Counted from the stretch's first letter, positions 18,903 through 28,562 are shown. The stretch: DNA of 64,000 bases from Halarchaeoplasma sp046498385 (GCA_046498385.1 JAWOAU010000007.1:1-64000); one strand, 5' to 3'. The notes: a model not told the origin generated them from the sequence alone. Made by a program: numbers and translations.

Positions 18903-21900
18903 ATGAATGTAAAAAAGAAGACAAGACTGCTATCTTTGTTCCTGTCTTTCGTGTTGATTATCTCGGTTGTATCTGTCGCCGTGGTAGTCAATGCTGAGAC
19001 TGAAAAAAAGATAGTTATGGTTGAGTTGAAAAGCGATCTTGAGACCACGGGTGTTGAGATACTAGAGACATATCCTAGACAAGCCCTAGTACGTATAGAT
19101 CAACGGCAGAGGACCAGCCTTGAGGACTTGGGTATTTCGGTCGAAGAGCTACCTGGTAGAACGGAGATGACGATAAAACAACATCAGTTTGATATAAATG
19201 GAGGATATCCAGAATTTGAAGAAGAACTGATGATAGATAACTATGAAGAAGGAGTCGCTGGACTCCATATAGTACACACACTCGGCCCCGTACACCCAGA
19301 GTGGAGAAGTTCTTTGGAATCAATGGGTGTGGATATCATAAACTACGCTCCAAACTACGCTTATGAGGTCCGAATGACCCCCGAGGTTGCTAGTGAAGTT
19401 GAAGATATGTATTTTGTTGACTGGGTAGGCATATACCAACCCGGCTTCAAGCTAGCGAGAAGCCTGACTTCGGGCATCGTGAGTCTCAGTTTACTACCAG
19501 GAACAGATATGGACACCGTCGAAGCCATAGGAGATATCGGTGATATCTTATCTTATTCACAAGGACCCCTGGGCGGGACCATGCACCTTTATGTGGACAG
19601 TATGGATTCCCTAACGGAACTAGCACAGCTTAATGATGTGTATTATATCGATAACTACGTAGAACCCCAGCTTCACGACGAGATGGCTAGCCAGATAATC
19701 GGCGGCGGTCTTTGGAAACTTGATGACGATGATGATCCTTTCACACCCTACCGTGCTTACGGTGACTACGGAGCCTATGTGAATCAGAAATTCGGGCTTT
19801 CCGGTGAAGGTGTAGTGATCGCCGTGGCGGATACTGGTCTTGGAAACGGGACAGTAGGCAATACTGGTCATGAGGATTTCACCGGCCGTGTGATCGGCGG
19901 TCATGGTTGGGGTGATGATCCCAACTATTGGGTCGATAATCACGGACACGGAACACACTGCGCTGGTTCCGCAGCTGGAGATACCCATGGCGGTACTGAA
20001 GAGGAAATGGAATTTGCTCCTTATTATAAGGGACAGGGTCTGGCATACGGCTCTGAGCTATACAGTGCTAAGATATTCGGTGAAGATGCTGAATGGATCG
20101 GTGGTTCGGATTACTATAAGATAGTTCGAATACCCAAACAGCTGGCGGATGCCTATGTACATACGAATTCTTGGGGTGGAGCCGTAGAAGGTACATATCC
20201 CTCGTCTTCTTCCGAATTCGATATGGCAGTCCGTGATGCCGATAATGATACTGCGGGTAACCAGCCCATGGTGATCACCACTTCCGCAGGTAATGATGGA
20301 CCCGCTGAAATTACCATCGGTGCCCCCGCAACGGCCAAGAACGTTATCACAGTGGGAGCGACTCATAATTTCAATCTTGATGCGGGTGTTTCCAATCCAG
20401 ATATGATGGTCGGCTTCAGCTCAAGAGGCTGGACAGTTGACAATCGTGTGAAACCGGATATAGTGGCACCAGGACACGGAATATCATCCACCATGCCTAC
20501 AGGAGGATACGCCACCATGAGCGGTACATCCATGTCTAATCCTGCAGTTGCGGGAGCTACTGCAGTTGTAGTGGGATGGTATGAAAATTTATATGGTATA
20601 AAACCCAGCCCGGCGATGGTTAAAGCTATGCTAATCAACACCGCCTATGATATGGATGACGAAAACGGCAACACCGGACCCATACCCAACCGTGATGAAG
20701 GTTGGGGAATGGTGAACTTGCCAGCCCTTGTTGACGCACCGGTAGAATACATGTTCGAAGATCAGACGGAATTGATAACCACCGGAGATGAGCACGAATA
20801 CACCATTACATGGGAAGATGACCTCGTACCCCTAAAGGCATCCCTGGTGTGGTCTGATAAATATGCACTTAGCGGAGATAATTTGACTCTCAAAAACAAT
20901 CTTGACCTGGAGGTAATAGCACCTGACGGAACGACCTATTACAGAGGCAATGCCTTCCCGGTGGATGAGAACAACATCAGTACCCGTTCCTTCACCTCTG
21001 CTGATACCGATGCTATGCCTGAATTTGATCAGAACGATGACGGATGGGACGATGTCAATAATGTTCTGAACGTGTACATAGACCCAGATGAACTAGTGCC
21101 GGGAGAATATACCGTACGCGTAATCGGTACTAACGTTCCAGAGGATGCAAACAATGATGGAGAAGCTAACCAGGATTATGCACTGTTCATGAGCAATGCC
21201 ATAGAACCAACCGAACTCTCCATTACATTGACTTCTCCCGAGGGTGGAGAAACATGGAAATATGGTGACGTGGAAAACATTACATGGGAAGCATCATCGG
21301 GATCGGTACCAATACCCGGAGACGGTGTGGACTTGTTCTATACCCTGGATGAAGGTGACACATGGGATGTTATCGCAACCGGTTTGCCTGCTGTAGGAAC
21401 CTACTCATGGGCGATACCTGACAGACCGACCACAACTGCCCGCGTAAGGGCGATTGTGCGTGATACGGCTGCCAACTCAAGGCCCCATACCAGCAGGCAA
21501 ATAGATATAATCGGAACTCCCCCTGCATCTCCCACAGACCTGGGTGTGACCAATTATCTTGGACAAGCCGCCCATGTCGTAGACGATTTCCAGGATGGAG
21601 ATTACACCACAAATCCCGAGTGGACGGTATTTGACGGGGGTTGGTCAATCGAACAGAAGGACGGAGTGAGATGGCTGGAAGGAATAGGAAGCATATCAAC
21701 TCCATCAACACAAGCATACGGCAGATGGGAATGGGACTTCCAGTTTGTAAGGACAGATATGGTAGGAAGTGACATACAGGCCATGAGGTTCTATTTAATT
21801 CAAGATACGCCTGATCCGGGATCATCCCAATTCAGCGGGTACTATGTTATAGTAACCGGGGATGTAGGAGGCGGAGAAGGTGCTATGAACCTATGGCGGT

Positions 21901-23639
21901 TTGACAACGGTACAAACCCTGCAAGCCCGTTGATTTCCGTTACATGGGATATGAATACGGACTGGAACACGTTGGCCGTTGAAAGGGATGAACATGGAGT
22001 ATTCACTATTTATCACAACGATAAATGGATGGCTAGTTCACTACCTGATAACACCTATATAACATCTCAATATATCGGCTTCAGGCATACTACCCCTGAG
22101 CCAACGGACAGGCACAGGGTGAGCGAGATACGCTCGGTAGAACAAGTCGAAGGAGACACCCATAATCTCGTGAAGTGGGATAGGAGCCCGGATGACGGTG
22201 TAGGCAGGAACAGTGTTTCCTACTACGAAGTTGAACGGGCCGTATCTGATACTGGTCCTTGGCACATAATCGATACCGTAAATGCGGATGGATCAGAAGC
22301 ATACTCTGTCATGGACTTATATGCCGGTTCCCATGATAACATTTTCTGGTGGTACAGGGTCCGTGCGATAGACATCCATGATCTATATGATGAGGTTGCA
22401 GTGCTGCCGCGACAAGAACCTATTCCAGCGAATTTAACCGTTGAGATAACATCACCTGAAGACGGTCATAGATTCAACACGGATAGTGTGACAGTCCAAT
22501 GGCAAAGTTCTGGAGAAGTTGAATACTATAATTTGTACCTCGATAACGGTGATTCGATATTCAAACTGGAACGTAGTCACAACTTCATCGACCTGCCCTA
22601 CGGTGCTTACGAAGTGACAGTTGAGGCGGTAGGACCCAATGCAACTGCGTCGGATACAGTGTCATTTATCGTGGACACATCCGTGACCCCTGTGGAGATA
22701 ACGAGTGACAGCGGAGGAATCACCTTCGAAGAGAGTTTCGTCATTCAAGGTGTGACTGAACCATCGGCCACCGTAGAAATCAATGGAATAGCTGTGGATG
22801 TAAATGCTACCACTGGTGAGTTCGAATACGATGTAAACTTAGTCAATGGATTCAATGCGTTCCACGTGACTGCTATCGGTGAAACGGGAATACCAGGATA
22901 TGTTTCCGTTTACGCACTGTATATGCCGGATATACCGGATATATACGATAATATCGACGACCTCCAGACGCAGATAGATGATGTTCGCTCGGATATCGAT
23001 GCAATCGAAAATCTGATCTCAGATTCCATCGATGACCTTGAAGGCCAGATTGCAGAATTGAATGCAAGTTTACAGGAACAGATGGGTGATATAGTAGATC
23101 TGGAAAACCAGATAAACGCCCTTCACAACGACATGAACGCAGCTATCTCGAACCTACAGAGTCAGATAAACGGCCTTAACACCCAATTGGAATCACTTAG
23201 GGCGGACCTTCAGGCGGCACAAGACGAGATGGATCAACAACAGGAACAGTTAGATGATCAGGACAACAATATCAGCCACCTGCAGGATGAGATAACTGCA
23301 TTGGAGACAGTCATAAACAATCTAACCGGAGACCTAGAGTCCCTTGAAATAGATCTGGAAAGCGAGATCACTGCAGTCAGCAGCCAACTTCAGACACACC
23401 GAGAGATGCAGGAAGAATTGGATGCAGATCAGGATGCCGAAATAAGTTCAGCGGCTTCCATGGCAATGATCGCGTTGGTGGTTGGTATTCTTGGATTGCT
23501 TCTTGGTATTGTTGCTATGACTACAAAGGGTAAAAAGTCTGGTGCGGTTTCCGAGGCGGAGCCCTTCGAACAAGATTTGGAGGATGAACCGCTCTATAAA
23601 GAGGATGACGAAGAAATCGATGACGACGACATATTCTGA
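18903..23639 (+). CDS. Giant membrane-anchored subtilisin-like (S8) protease
   Basis: 1578 aa. Signal peptide to about residue 31; a long propeptide-like segment to about 265; S8 domain with D310 (AVADTGLG), H349 (GHGTHCAG), oxyanion N in SAGNDGP and S543 (GTSMSNPAVAG). Then a P-type beta domain, an Ig-like domain (LTSPEGGETW), a jelly-roll-like domain, a fibronectin-like domain (WDRSPDDG) and further beta domains. Residues about 1342-1515 are a long coiled coil rich in DLE/QI heptads, then one membrane helix (about 1518-1540, MIALVVGILGLLLGIVAM) and a strongly acidic cytoplasmic tail ending DDDDIF. The layout suggests a protease head held away from the cell on a coiled-coil stalk. The Ig, jelly-roll and fibronectin modules resemble those of the M14/M28 peptidases, but the C-terminal GWNFVSFN module is replaced by the anchor. 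Confidence 0.94.
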   Translation: MNVKKKTRLLSLFLSFVLIISVVSVAVVVNAETEKKIVMVELKSDLETTGVEILETYPRQALVRIDQRQRTSLEDLGISVEELPGRTEMTIKQHQFDINGGYPEFEEELMIDNYEEGVAGLHIVHTLGPVHPEWRSSLESMGVDIINYAPNYAYEVRMTPEVASEVEDMYFVDWVGIYQPGFKLARSLTSGIVSLSLLPGTDMDTVEAIGDIGDILSYSQGPLGGTMHLYVDSMDSLTELAQLNDVYYIDNYVEPQLHDEMASQIIGGGLWKLDDDDDPFTPYRAYGDYGAYVNQKFGLSGEGVVIAVADTGLGNGTVGNTGHEDFTGRVIGGHGWGDDPNYWVDNHGHGTHCAGSAAGDTHGGTEEEMEFAPYYKGQGLAYGSELYSAKIFGEDAEWIGGSDYYKIVRIPKQLADAYVHTNSWGGAVEGTYPSSSSEFDMAVRDADNDTAGNQPMVITTSAGNDGPAEITIGAPATAKNVITVGATHNFNLDAGVSNPDMMVGFSSRGWTVDNRVKPDIVAPGHGISSTMPTGGYATMSGTSMSNPAVAGATAVVVGWYENLYGIKPSPAMVKAMLINTAYDMDDENGNTGPIPNRDEGWGMVNLPALVDAPVEYMFEDQTELITTGDEHEYTITWEDDLVPLKASLVWSDKYALSGDNLTLKNNLDLEVIAPDGTTYYRGNAFPVDENNISTRSFTSADTDAMPEFDQNDDGWDDVNNVLNVYIDPDELVPGEYTVRVIGTNVPEDANNDGEANQDYALFMSNAIEPTELSITLTSPEGGETWKYGDVENITWEASSGSVPIPGDGVDLFYTLDEGDTWDVIATGLPAVGTYSWAIPDRPTTTARVRAIVRDTAANSRPHTSRQIDIIGTPPASPTDLGVTNYLGQAAHVVDDFQDGDYTTNPEWTVFDGGWSIEQKDGVRWLEGIGSISTPSTQAYGRWEWDFQFVRTDMVGSDIQAMRFYLIQDTPDPGSSQFSGYYVIVTGDVGGGEGAMNLWRFDNGTNPASPLISVTWDMNTDWNTLAVERDEHGVFTIYHNDKWMASSLPDNTYITSQYIGFRHTTPEPTDRHRVSEIRSVEQVEGDTHNLVKWDRSPDDGVGRNSVSYYEVERAVSDTGPWHIIDTVNADGSEAYSVMDLYAGSHDNIFWWYRVRAIDIHDLYDEVAVLPRQEPIPANLTVEITSPEDGHRFNTDSVTVQWQSSGEVEYYNLYLDNGDSIFKLERSHNFIDLPYGAYEVTVEAVGPNATASDTVSFIVDTSVTPVEITSDSGGITFEESFVIQGVTEPSATVEINGIAVDVNATTGEFEYDVNLVNGFNAFHVTAIGETGIPGYVSVYALYMPDIPDIYDNIDDLQTQIDDVRSDIDAIENLISDSIDDLEGQIAELNASLQEQMGDIVDLENQINALHNDMNAAISNLQSQINGLNTQLESLRADLQAAQDEMDQQQEQLDDQDNNISHLQDEITALETVINNLTGDLESLEIDLESEITAVSSQLQTHREMQEELDADQDAEISSAASMAMIALVVGILGLLLGIVAMTTKGKKSGAVSEAEPFEQDLEDEPLYKEDDEEIDDDDIF

Positions 23640-23655
23640 ACCCACCCCAAAACCC

Positions 23656-23673
23656 TTTCTTTTTTAATTTTTT
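23656..23673 (+). terminator. T-rich terminator after the S8 protease
   Basis: A T-rich run (CTTTCTTTTTTAATTTTTT) fills most of the 24-bp gap to the convergent OsmC gene and runs into its 3' end, the usual form of archaeal intrinsic termination. Confidence 0.5.
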
Positions 23674-24074
23674 AAAACGATATCGGAGTTTATACTCCTC
23701 GTTATCAAACAATTTTTTTCTGCCAATCTCAGTGCCTTTTGTATTTTATTGTTATCGTTGCGGGATTTAACCTTCGGCGATAATATGATCTTTGTGATCA
23801 TCATTTTGTCGTTTACCTTTTCCAGTATGCCTTCTGTATGAAGTTCGAAATCCTCTATATCTAGTCTCATCTTTCTGCACATCTCTTGGAAGGTGATGGA
23901 GTAGCACATAGCAACCGCCCCTACGAAAGCATCTTCGGGGTTCATCAATTCATCTTTCCCGCCGAACTCACTAGGCTTATGGAAGTCAAAGGAATAACCG
24001 CAATCCAGTTCCAAGGTACCGTGAACGTTCTCTTTCGAACTCCATTTGATTTTCGATATGTAACTGTAAGTCAT
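23664..24074 (-). CDS. OsmC-like peroxiredoxin-related protein
   Basis: 136 aa. The OsmC pattern is seen as NPEDAFVGAVAMCYSITF with the first reactive-type cysteine and a second near the C terminus in AEKNCLITRSI. Members reduce organic hydroperoxides or are of unknown function. The N-terminal KWSSKENVHGTLEL is family-like. It is convergent with the S8 gene. Confidence 0.82.
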   Translation of the reverse strand: MTYSYISKIKWSSKENVHGTLELDCGYSFDFHKPSEFGGKDELMNPEDAFVGAVAMCYSITFQEMCRKMRLDIEDFELHTEGILEKVNDKMMITKIILSPKVKSRNDNNKIQKALRLAEKNCLITRSINSDIVLKN

Positions 24075-24188
24075 GGTTTGCCAATAACATCGACGCGGAT
24101 TTAAAATTAATGGGTTAAGTACCGGTACCCAACGTACTAGGAACGGATTACTTCCCGGTGAGATAATGGAGGATGTTTAATCAAAAGA

Positions 24189-24195
24189 TTTATTA
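24189..24195 (+). promoter_or_regulatory. TATA element for the porGDAB operon
   Basis: TTTATTA lies about 42 bp before the ATG at 24235. The expected transcript start near 24215 is downstream of the alternative ATG at 24205, which supports 24235 as the start of porG. Confidence 0.45.
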
Positions 24196-24234
24196 CTCAC
24201 TTTAATGTCCTCCGAAGAGAATGGAGAGGAAATC

Positions 24235-24783
24235 ATGTACGAAGTGAGGTTCCACGGACGTGGAGGACAAGGGGCGGTAACCGCCGCCAACACCCTGGCA
24301 GATGCGGCGTTTAGGGAAGGAAAGGACGTTCAGGCCTTCCCCATATTTGGGGTAGAGCGCAGAGGCGCCCCTGTAGCAGCCTTCACAAGGATAGACGAAA
24401 AGCCTATAGACATAAAGACCCAGATATATGAGCCCGATGTAGTGGTGGTTCTGGACACTAGTCTTCTTGATGTCGTAGATGTTACCAAAGGACTGAAACC
24501 CGACGGAAAGATAATTTTGAATAGTGCAAAGGAACCTTCGGCCTTCGATTTTGGCGGTGCCGAAGTTTACACTGTCGACGCAACTCAAATAGCTGTAGAC
24601 AACGGATTAGGGACCGAGACTAATCCCATAGTAAATACATCTATATTGGGTGCATACTCCAGAGTGGTCGGTAATGTAGAGTTAGAATCGATCTTTGAGG
24701 CTATAGCGGATAACGTTCCGGTAAAAATAGAAAACAACAGGAAGGCCTCTAAAGAGGCTTATGAAGAAGTAAAAGGAGTTTGA
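24235..24783 (+). CDS. porG: Pyruvate:ferredoxin oxidoreductase gamma subunit
   Basis: 182 aa from 24235, chosen because GGAGAGGA lies just before it; an upstream ATG at 24205 would add ten residues. MYEVRFHGRGGQGAVTAANT and FPIFGVERRGAPVAAFTRI are standard for the gamma domain of 2-oxoacid oxidoreductases. It is first in the G-D-A-B operon. The complex oxidises pyruvate with CoA to acetyl-CoA and reduces ferredoxin, or runs in reverse. Confidence 0.95.
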   Translation: MYEVRFHGRGGQGAVTAANTLADAAFREGKDVQAFPIFGVERRGAPVAAFTRIDEKPIDIKTQIYEPDVVVVLDTSLLDVVDVTKGLKPDGKIILNSAKEPSAFDFGGAEVYTVDATQIAVDNGLGTETNPIVNTSILGAYSRVVGNVELESIFEAIADNVPVKIENNRKASKEAYEEVKGV

Positions 24784-24787
24784 GAAC

Positions 24788-25054
24788 ATGGCTGTCAAGA
24801 TAACTATAGGCGCGATAAACAAGAAACATGGTAGTTCGAAAGAGTATAAAACTGGCAGTTGGAGGACAATGTGTCCGGAGGTAGACCTTGATAAATGCAT
24901 TTCGTGTTATAAGTGCTACGATTACTGTCCAGACGGAGCTATCAAAAAGACTGATGAGGGAATAAAAATTGATTTGGATTACTGTAAAGGGTGCGGCATA
25001 TGTGCTAATGAATGCCCTGTGAAAGCAATAGTCATGGTCAAGGAGGAAAAGTGA
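24788..25054 (+). CDS. porD: Pyruvate:ferredoxin oxidoreductase delta subunit
   Basis: 88 aa. Two [4Fe-4S] motifs, CISCYKCYDYCPDG and CKGCGICANECPV, pass electrons from the TPP subunit to external ferredoxin. The gene starts 4 bp after porG with GGAG just upstream and ends 4 bp before porA. Confidence 0.96.
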   Translation: MAVKITIGAINKKHGSSKEYKTGSWRTMCPEVDLDKCISCYKCYDYCPDGAIKKTDEGIKIDLDYCKGCGICANECPVKAIVMVKEEK

Positions 25055-25058
25055 TAAT

Positions 25059-26255
25059 ATGGGTGAACAAAAAGCGATGACCATAAAGGGAAACATGGCA
25101 ACAGCCATGGGTGCTAAGCTGTGCAGGCCAAACGTGATACCTGCTTATCCCATAACACCATCCACACTGTTCCCGGAAAAGATGTCTGAATTCGTGGCGG
25201 ATGGGGAACTGGACGCTTCTATGATCAACGTAGAGAGTGAACATTCGGCAATGAGTGCATGTATCGGGGCTTCGGCTACTGGAGCACGTGTGTGTACCGC
25301 ATCGGCTTCTCAAGGCGTCGCATTGATGCATGAGATGCTTTTCGTTGCATCGGGTATGCGTTTACCCATAGTAATGGCTGTTGGTAATAGGGCACTTTCG
25401 GCACCGATCAACATATGGTGTGATCATCAGGACACTATGGCATCACGGGATTCCGGTTGGCTGCAGTTCTATGCGGAGAATAACCAGGAAGGACTGGATC
25501 TAGTGATAAACGCCTTCCGGATCGGTGAAGATGAAAGAGTACTGCTACCTGTGATGGTGGGTATAGACGCCTTCGTGCTTACGCATACTATCGAAGGTGT
25601 AATGGTACCTGCTCAAGAAGATGTGGACGATTTCTTACCGTCCTACAGGTCTCCTCAAGGCACACTAGACCCCAAAGAACCGGCAACCTTCGGTTCATTC
25701 GGTACCCCTGAGTATTATCAGGAATTCAAGCAGGCACAGGTAGATGCCATAGACATCAGTAGAAAGGTCATCGACGAGGTTTTCGAAGAGTTCGAAGATA
25801 GATTCGGTAGAAAGTATAACAAGATAACAACCTATGACTGTGAAGATGCTGATATAATTCTGCTGACCATGGGCTCCATGACAGGGACAGCAAGGGAGTC
25901 GATCAAAAAGCTCAGGAGCGAAGGGAAAAAAGTGGGGCTCATCAAGCTGACGGTATTCAGACCTTTTCCCATTCAAGAGTTAACCAATGTCCTTACCGAT
26001 GTAAGAGGTGTTGCGGTAATCGACAGAAACATATCTCCAGGGGGTTTCGGAGCCGTGTACTCCGACCTGGCGGCCTCCTTCGCCAACCACAAGAATAGAC
26101 CGATAATGAAAAACTTCATCGTCGGTCTCGGTGGAAGAGAAGTCTTCGTGAAGAACTTCGAGGAGATATACGAAAAGACCAAGCAAGCGGTTGATGCAGG
26201 AGAGGTAAACCAGAGCATCGAATGGATGAATGTTAACAAGGATGTATTGGAGTGA
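25059..26255 (+). CDS. porA: Pyruvate:ferredoxin oxidoreductase alpha subunit
   Basis: 398 aa, full length. The N-terminal pyrimidine-binding domain begins with KGNMATAMGAKLCRPNVIPA and contains the typical AYPITPSTLF and ESEHSAMSACIGASATGA segments; domain II lies in the C-terminal half (LTMGSMTGTARESIKKL). The sequence type fits pyruvate rather than branched-chain or aromatic oxoacid enzymes, but substrate choice is not certain. Confidence 0.95.
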   Translation: MGEQKAMTIKGNMATAMGAKLCRPNVIPAYPITPSTLFPEKMSEFVADGELDASMINVESEHSAMSACIGASATGARVCTASASQGVALMHEMLFVASGMRLPIVMAVGNRALSAPINIWCDHQDTMASRDSGWLQFYAENNQEGLDLVINAFRIGEDERVLLPVMVGIDAFVLTHTIEGVMVPAQEDVDDFLPSYRSPQGTLDPKEPATFGSFGTPEYYQEFKQAQVDAIDISRKVIDEVFEEFEDRFGRKYNKITTYDCEDADIILLTMGSMTGTARESIKKLRSEGKKVGLIKLTVFRPFPIQELTNVLTDVRGVAVIDRNISPGGFGAVYSDLAASFANHKNRPIMKNFIVGLGGREVFVKNFEEIYEKTKQAVDAGEVNQSIEWMNVNKDVLE

Positions 26256-26259
26256 TAAT

Positions 26260-27138
26260 ATGACGGAACAAGATTTGGAATTATTTGCGTCGGGACACCG
26301 AGCCTGTGCCGGATGTGGAGAAGGTACTGCGGTGAGACAGATACTCAAGGCCGCCGGGCCTAACACCATAGCAACCATATGTACGGGATGCCTTGAAGTG
26401 ATATCCACCGGATATCCGGAAACCGCCTGGAAGATACCACTCATTCACGCGGCTTTTGAAAACTCAGCAAGCGTGGCAGCCGGTGTTGAAGTCGCCCTCA
26501 AGGAACTAGATAAAAAAGAAGGTATAAACGTGATCGCCTTCGGCGGTGACGGCGGAACCTTCGACATAGGTTTCCAAGCACTATCAGGTATGTTGGAAAG
26601 GGGACACGATATTACTTACGTATGTTTAGACAACGAAGCCTACATGAACACGGGGATCCAGAGATGCAGTTCGACACCCTACGGAGCAAGCACAACGACT
26701 TCACCGGCGGGTAAACTCAGTATCGGTGAAAACAGGCCGAAGAAACCCATAGCAGCCATCTGTGCGGCACATGGGATACCATACACGGCTACCGCTTCTA
26801 TAGCATACATAAACGACCTGAAGAAGAAGGTAAAGAAAGCTATAGAGACTGAAGGTCCGGCTTTCCTACACGTATTCGCACCCTGTCCGACCGGTTGGAG
26901 GCACGGCAGTGATGATACAATCGAGATCGCTAGACTAGCGGTAGAGACAGGCGTGTTCGTTCTTTGGGAAGCTGAAGATGGTGACATATGCAATCTTAAG
27001 ATTACCCAGAAACCGAAGAAGAGGAAGCCCGTGGAAGAATACTTGAAGCCTCAGAGGCGTTTCAGACACCTTTCTGAGGAGCACATAAAAAAGATACAAG
27101 AGGATGTTGACGAGAAGTGTGAAAAGTACGGCTTCTAA
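26260..27138 (+). CDS. porB: Pyruvate:ferredoxin oxidoreductase beta (TPP-binding) subunit
   Basis: 292 aa from the ATG at 26260, preceded by TTGGAGTGAT; a longer in-frame extension to 26230 overlaps porA and lacks such a site. The [4Fe-4S] cysteines appear in HRACAGCGEG, and the TPP motif as GGDGGTFDIGFQALSG with LDNEAYMNTG. The conserved TPAGK loop is replaced here by TSPAGKLS. It is the last gene of the operon. Confidence 0.95.
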   Translation: MTEQDLELFASGHRACAGCGEGTAVRQILKAAGPNTIATICTGCLEVISTGYPETAWKIPLIHAAFENSASVAAGVEVALKELDKKEGINVIAFGGDGGTFDIGFQALSGMLERGHDITYVCLDNEAYMNTGIQRCSSTPYGASTTTSPAGKLSIGENRPKKPIAAICAAHGIPYTATASIAYINDLKKKVKKAIETEGPAFLHVFAPCPTGWRHGSDDTIEIARLAVETGVFVLWEAEDGDICNLKITQKPKKRKPVEEYLKPQRRFRHLSEEHIKKIQEDVDEKCEKYGF

Positions 27139-27164
27139 TCCATATCTTCAAAACCTATTCACTA

Positions 27165-27177
27165 ATTTTATTTTTTT
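27165..27177 (+). terminator. T-rich terminator after porB
   Basis: AATTTTATTTTTT lies in the 46-bp gap between porB and the convergent small gene; it suits archaeal termination on the plus strand. Confidence 0.45.
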
Positions 27178-27184
27178 ATATGAT

Positions 27185-27406
27185 TCACTCAGTATCTATA
27201 GAAAAAGAAACACCGAGTCCCTTTAAAGATGCGTGGACTTTATCCGCGAACCATATGGCATCCGATACCGTTGCTTCGTTGTTCCACTTGTAAACCATAT
27301 CATAATCTCCCTTCTGTGGCTCGAAACCAAGCCCATAGAGTATGTCTACGACTTCAGACGGCTTTTCTCCATCACTGTGAAACACCAGTTTGATATATGT
27401 TTTCAT
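27185..27406 (-). CDS. Small conserved-looking protein of unknown function
   Basis: 73 aa from the ATG at 27406; an in-frame TTG at 27421 would add five residues. I do not recognise the family. The beta-alpha pattern (IKLVFHSDGEKPSEVVDIL then ATVSDAIWFADKVHASLKGL) looks like a small alpha/beta fold with no cysteines or metal motifs. It lies 32 bp downstream of rlmE's stop side on the same strand direction (upstream gene is rlmE), so it may be read through from rlmE. Confidence 0.6.
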   Translation of the reverse strand: MKTYIKLVFHSDGEKPSEVVDILYGLGFEPQKGDYDMVYKWNNEATVSDAIWFADKVHASLKGLGVSFSIDTE

Positions 27407-27438
27407 GATGACCAGAAGCAATAAGCTATCCGTTCCTA

Positions 27439-28038
27439 TTAATCTTTTTGTTTAGAATCTAAATAACCTTTCCCAATGATATACATCTCAGAACTAGTGT
27501 TTCTAGAGGCTTTGGGCGAATGGCATTTAACGAATTTGAAATGCTTCTTTACATCTTTAAGCAGGTCTTCGAAGTCTTCTCCCTGGAATACCTTGACTAC
27601 AAAACTTCCGTTCTCTTTCAGCGCCCAGTGACATACCTGAAGTGCCGAACGAGCGAGGTAGACCGAACGCGCCTGGTCTAAACTGTAGTTACCGCTGATG
27701 TTAGGTGCCATATCTGAGATTATTACGTCTACCTCTCCGGCGATCAAAATTATACGCCGGACTTCCCTCTCCTTTGTGACGTCGGCCCTATACTGTTCGA
27801 CACCCTCTATATCCCTCATGCCCACTATATCGACGGCCATAACATTTCCGTCTCCAACAACCTCAACTGCATATTGACTCCAACCTCCGGGCGCAGCACC
27901 CAGGTCGAGAACGGTAAAATCCGGTTTGAATATGCTGAACTTATCGTCTATCTGCTTTAATTTGTAGACCGCTCGAGAGCGATAACCTTCTCTCTTTGCA
28001 CGGCGGTAGAACCCATCTTTTTTGTTGTAAGCACACAT
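27439..28038 (-). CDS. rlmE: 23S rRNA 2'-O-ribose U2552-type methyltransferase (FtsJ/RlmE)
   Basis: 199 aa from the ATG at 28038; a GTG at 28044 is also possible. The K-D-K-E catalytic tetrad is visible: K in RSRAVYKLKQ, D in VIISDMAPNISG, K in SFVVKVFQGED and E in TSSEMYIIGKG. The SAM motif is VLDLGAAPGGWSQYA. Members methylate the A-loop of large-subunit rRNA. Upstream is a stem-loop-rich 250-bp divergent gap. Confidence 0.95.
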   Translation of the reverse strand: MCAYNKKDGFYRRAKREGYRSRAVYKLKQIDDKFSIFKPDFTVLDLGAAPGGWSQYAVEVVGDGNVMAVDIVGMRDIEGVEQYRADVTKEREVRRIILIAGEVDVIISDMAPNISGNYSLDQARSVYLARSALQVCHWALKENGSFVVKVFQGEDFEDLLKDVKKHFKFVKCHSPKASRNTSSEMYIIGKGYLDSKQKD

Positions 28039-28044
28039 GAACAC

Positions 28045-28294
28045 TCTATACTTTATCTTTTCACGTACTTAATATTTGTTGGGTCAAATTGATATTTATA
28101 GTGGAACTCGTAATTTTTTGAACTAAGTTACCAGTTCCATCTCTCGTTTCGGAATTGTCGCTAGCAATTCCAAATGTACGATGAAAACTATCAGTTTCAG
28201 GCCAGAAGCCAATGGCTCTATAAGAAAACAAACAACCGAGTCATTGACTATATTAACGAAAAGTCTTTTATCCTTGTATAAATACTAAGAATAC
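28045..28294. other. Divergent intergenic gap built of consecutive stem-loops
   Basis: Four stem-loops lie in a row: 28102-28139 (TGGAACT and GTAA arms with one C-C mismatch, 11 bp), 28145-28176 (CGTTT and GGAATTG arms, 12 bp with one bulged C), 28185-28197 (AAACT/AGTTT) and 28207-28217 (AGCC/GGCT). No open frame looks coding. The promoters of rlmE and the zinc-finger gene must lie at either end. Confidence 0.6.
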
Positions 28295-28561
28295 ATGCGT
28301 TCTAGAGATTCCTTTGAAAAGGTCATGAAAAAGATAAAGAAAGTAAGGGAACCAGGGGAGCCGCCTGAAGAGCCTATGGATTCCCTAGAAGGTTACATTT
28401 GCGACCTTTGCAAGGATACCACGGAGAAAAAGAAGATAATTCAGTGTGGATTCTGCGGACGTTGGGTGTGTAAAGAAGAGTGCTGGGATACGGAAATCCG
28501 TGCTTGTGTAAGCTGCACTGGATTGATACTCCTTGCAACTTCAGAAAAGAGAGAGGAATAA
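28295..28561 (+). CDS. Small double zinc-knuckle protein
   Basis: 88 aa. Four cysteine pairs or singles are arranged as CDLCKD, CGFCGRWVCKEEC and CVSC, likely binding two zinc ions in a treble-clef or FYVE/LIM-like fold. A basic N terminus (KVMKKIKKVRE) precedes. The start may instead be the ATG at 28325 if GTATAAATA at 28275 is the TATA box. It heads an operon with a small membrane protein and thrS. Function unknown; nucleic-acid or protein binding is an inference. Confidence 0.7.
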   Translation: MRSRDSFEKVMKKIKKVREPGEPPEEPMDSLEGYICDLCKDTTEKKKIIQCGFCGRWVCKEECWDTEIRACVSCTGLILLATSEKREE

Positions 28562-28562
28562 T

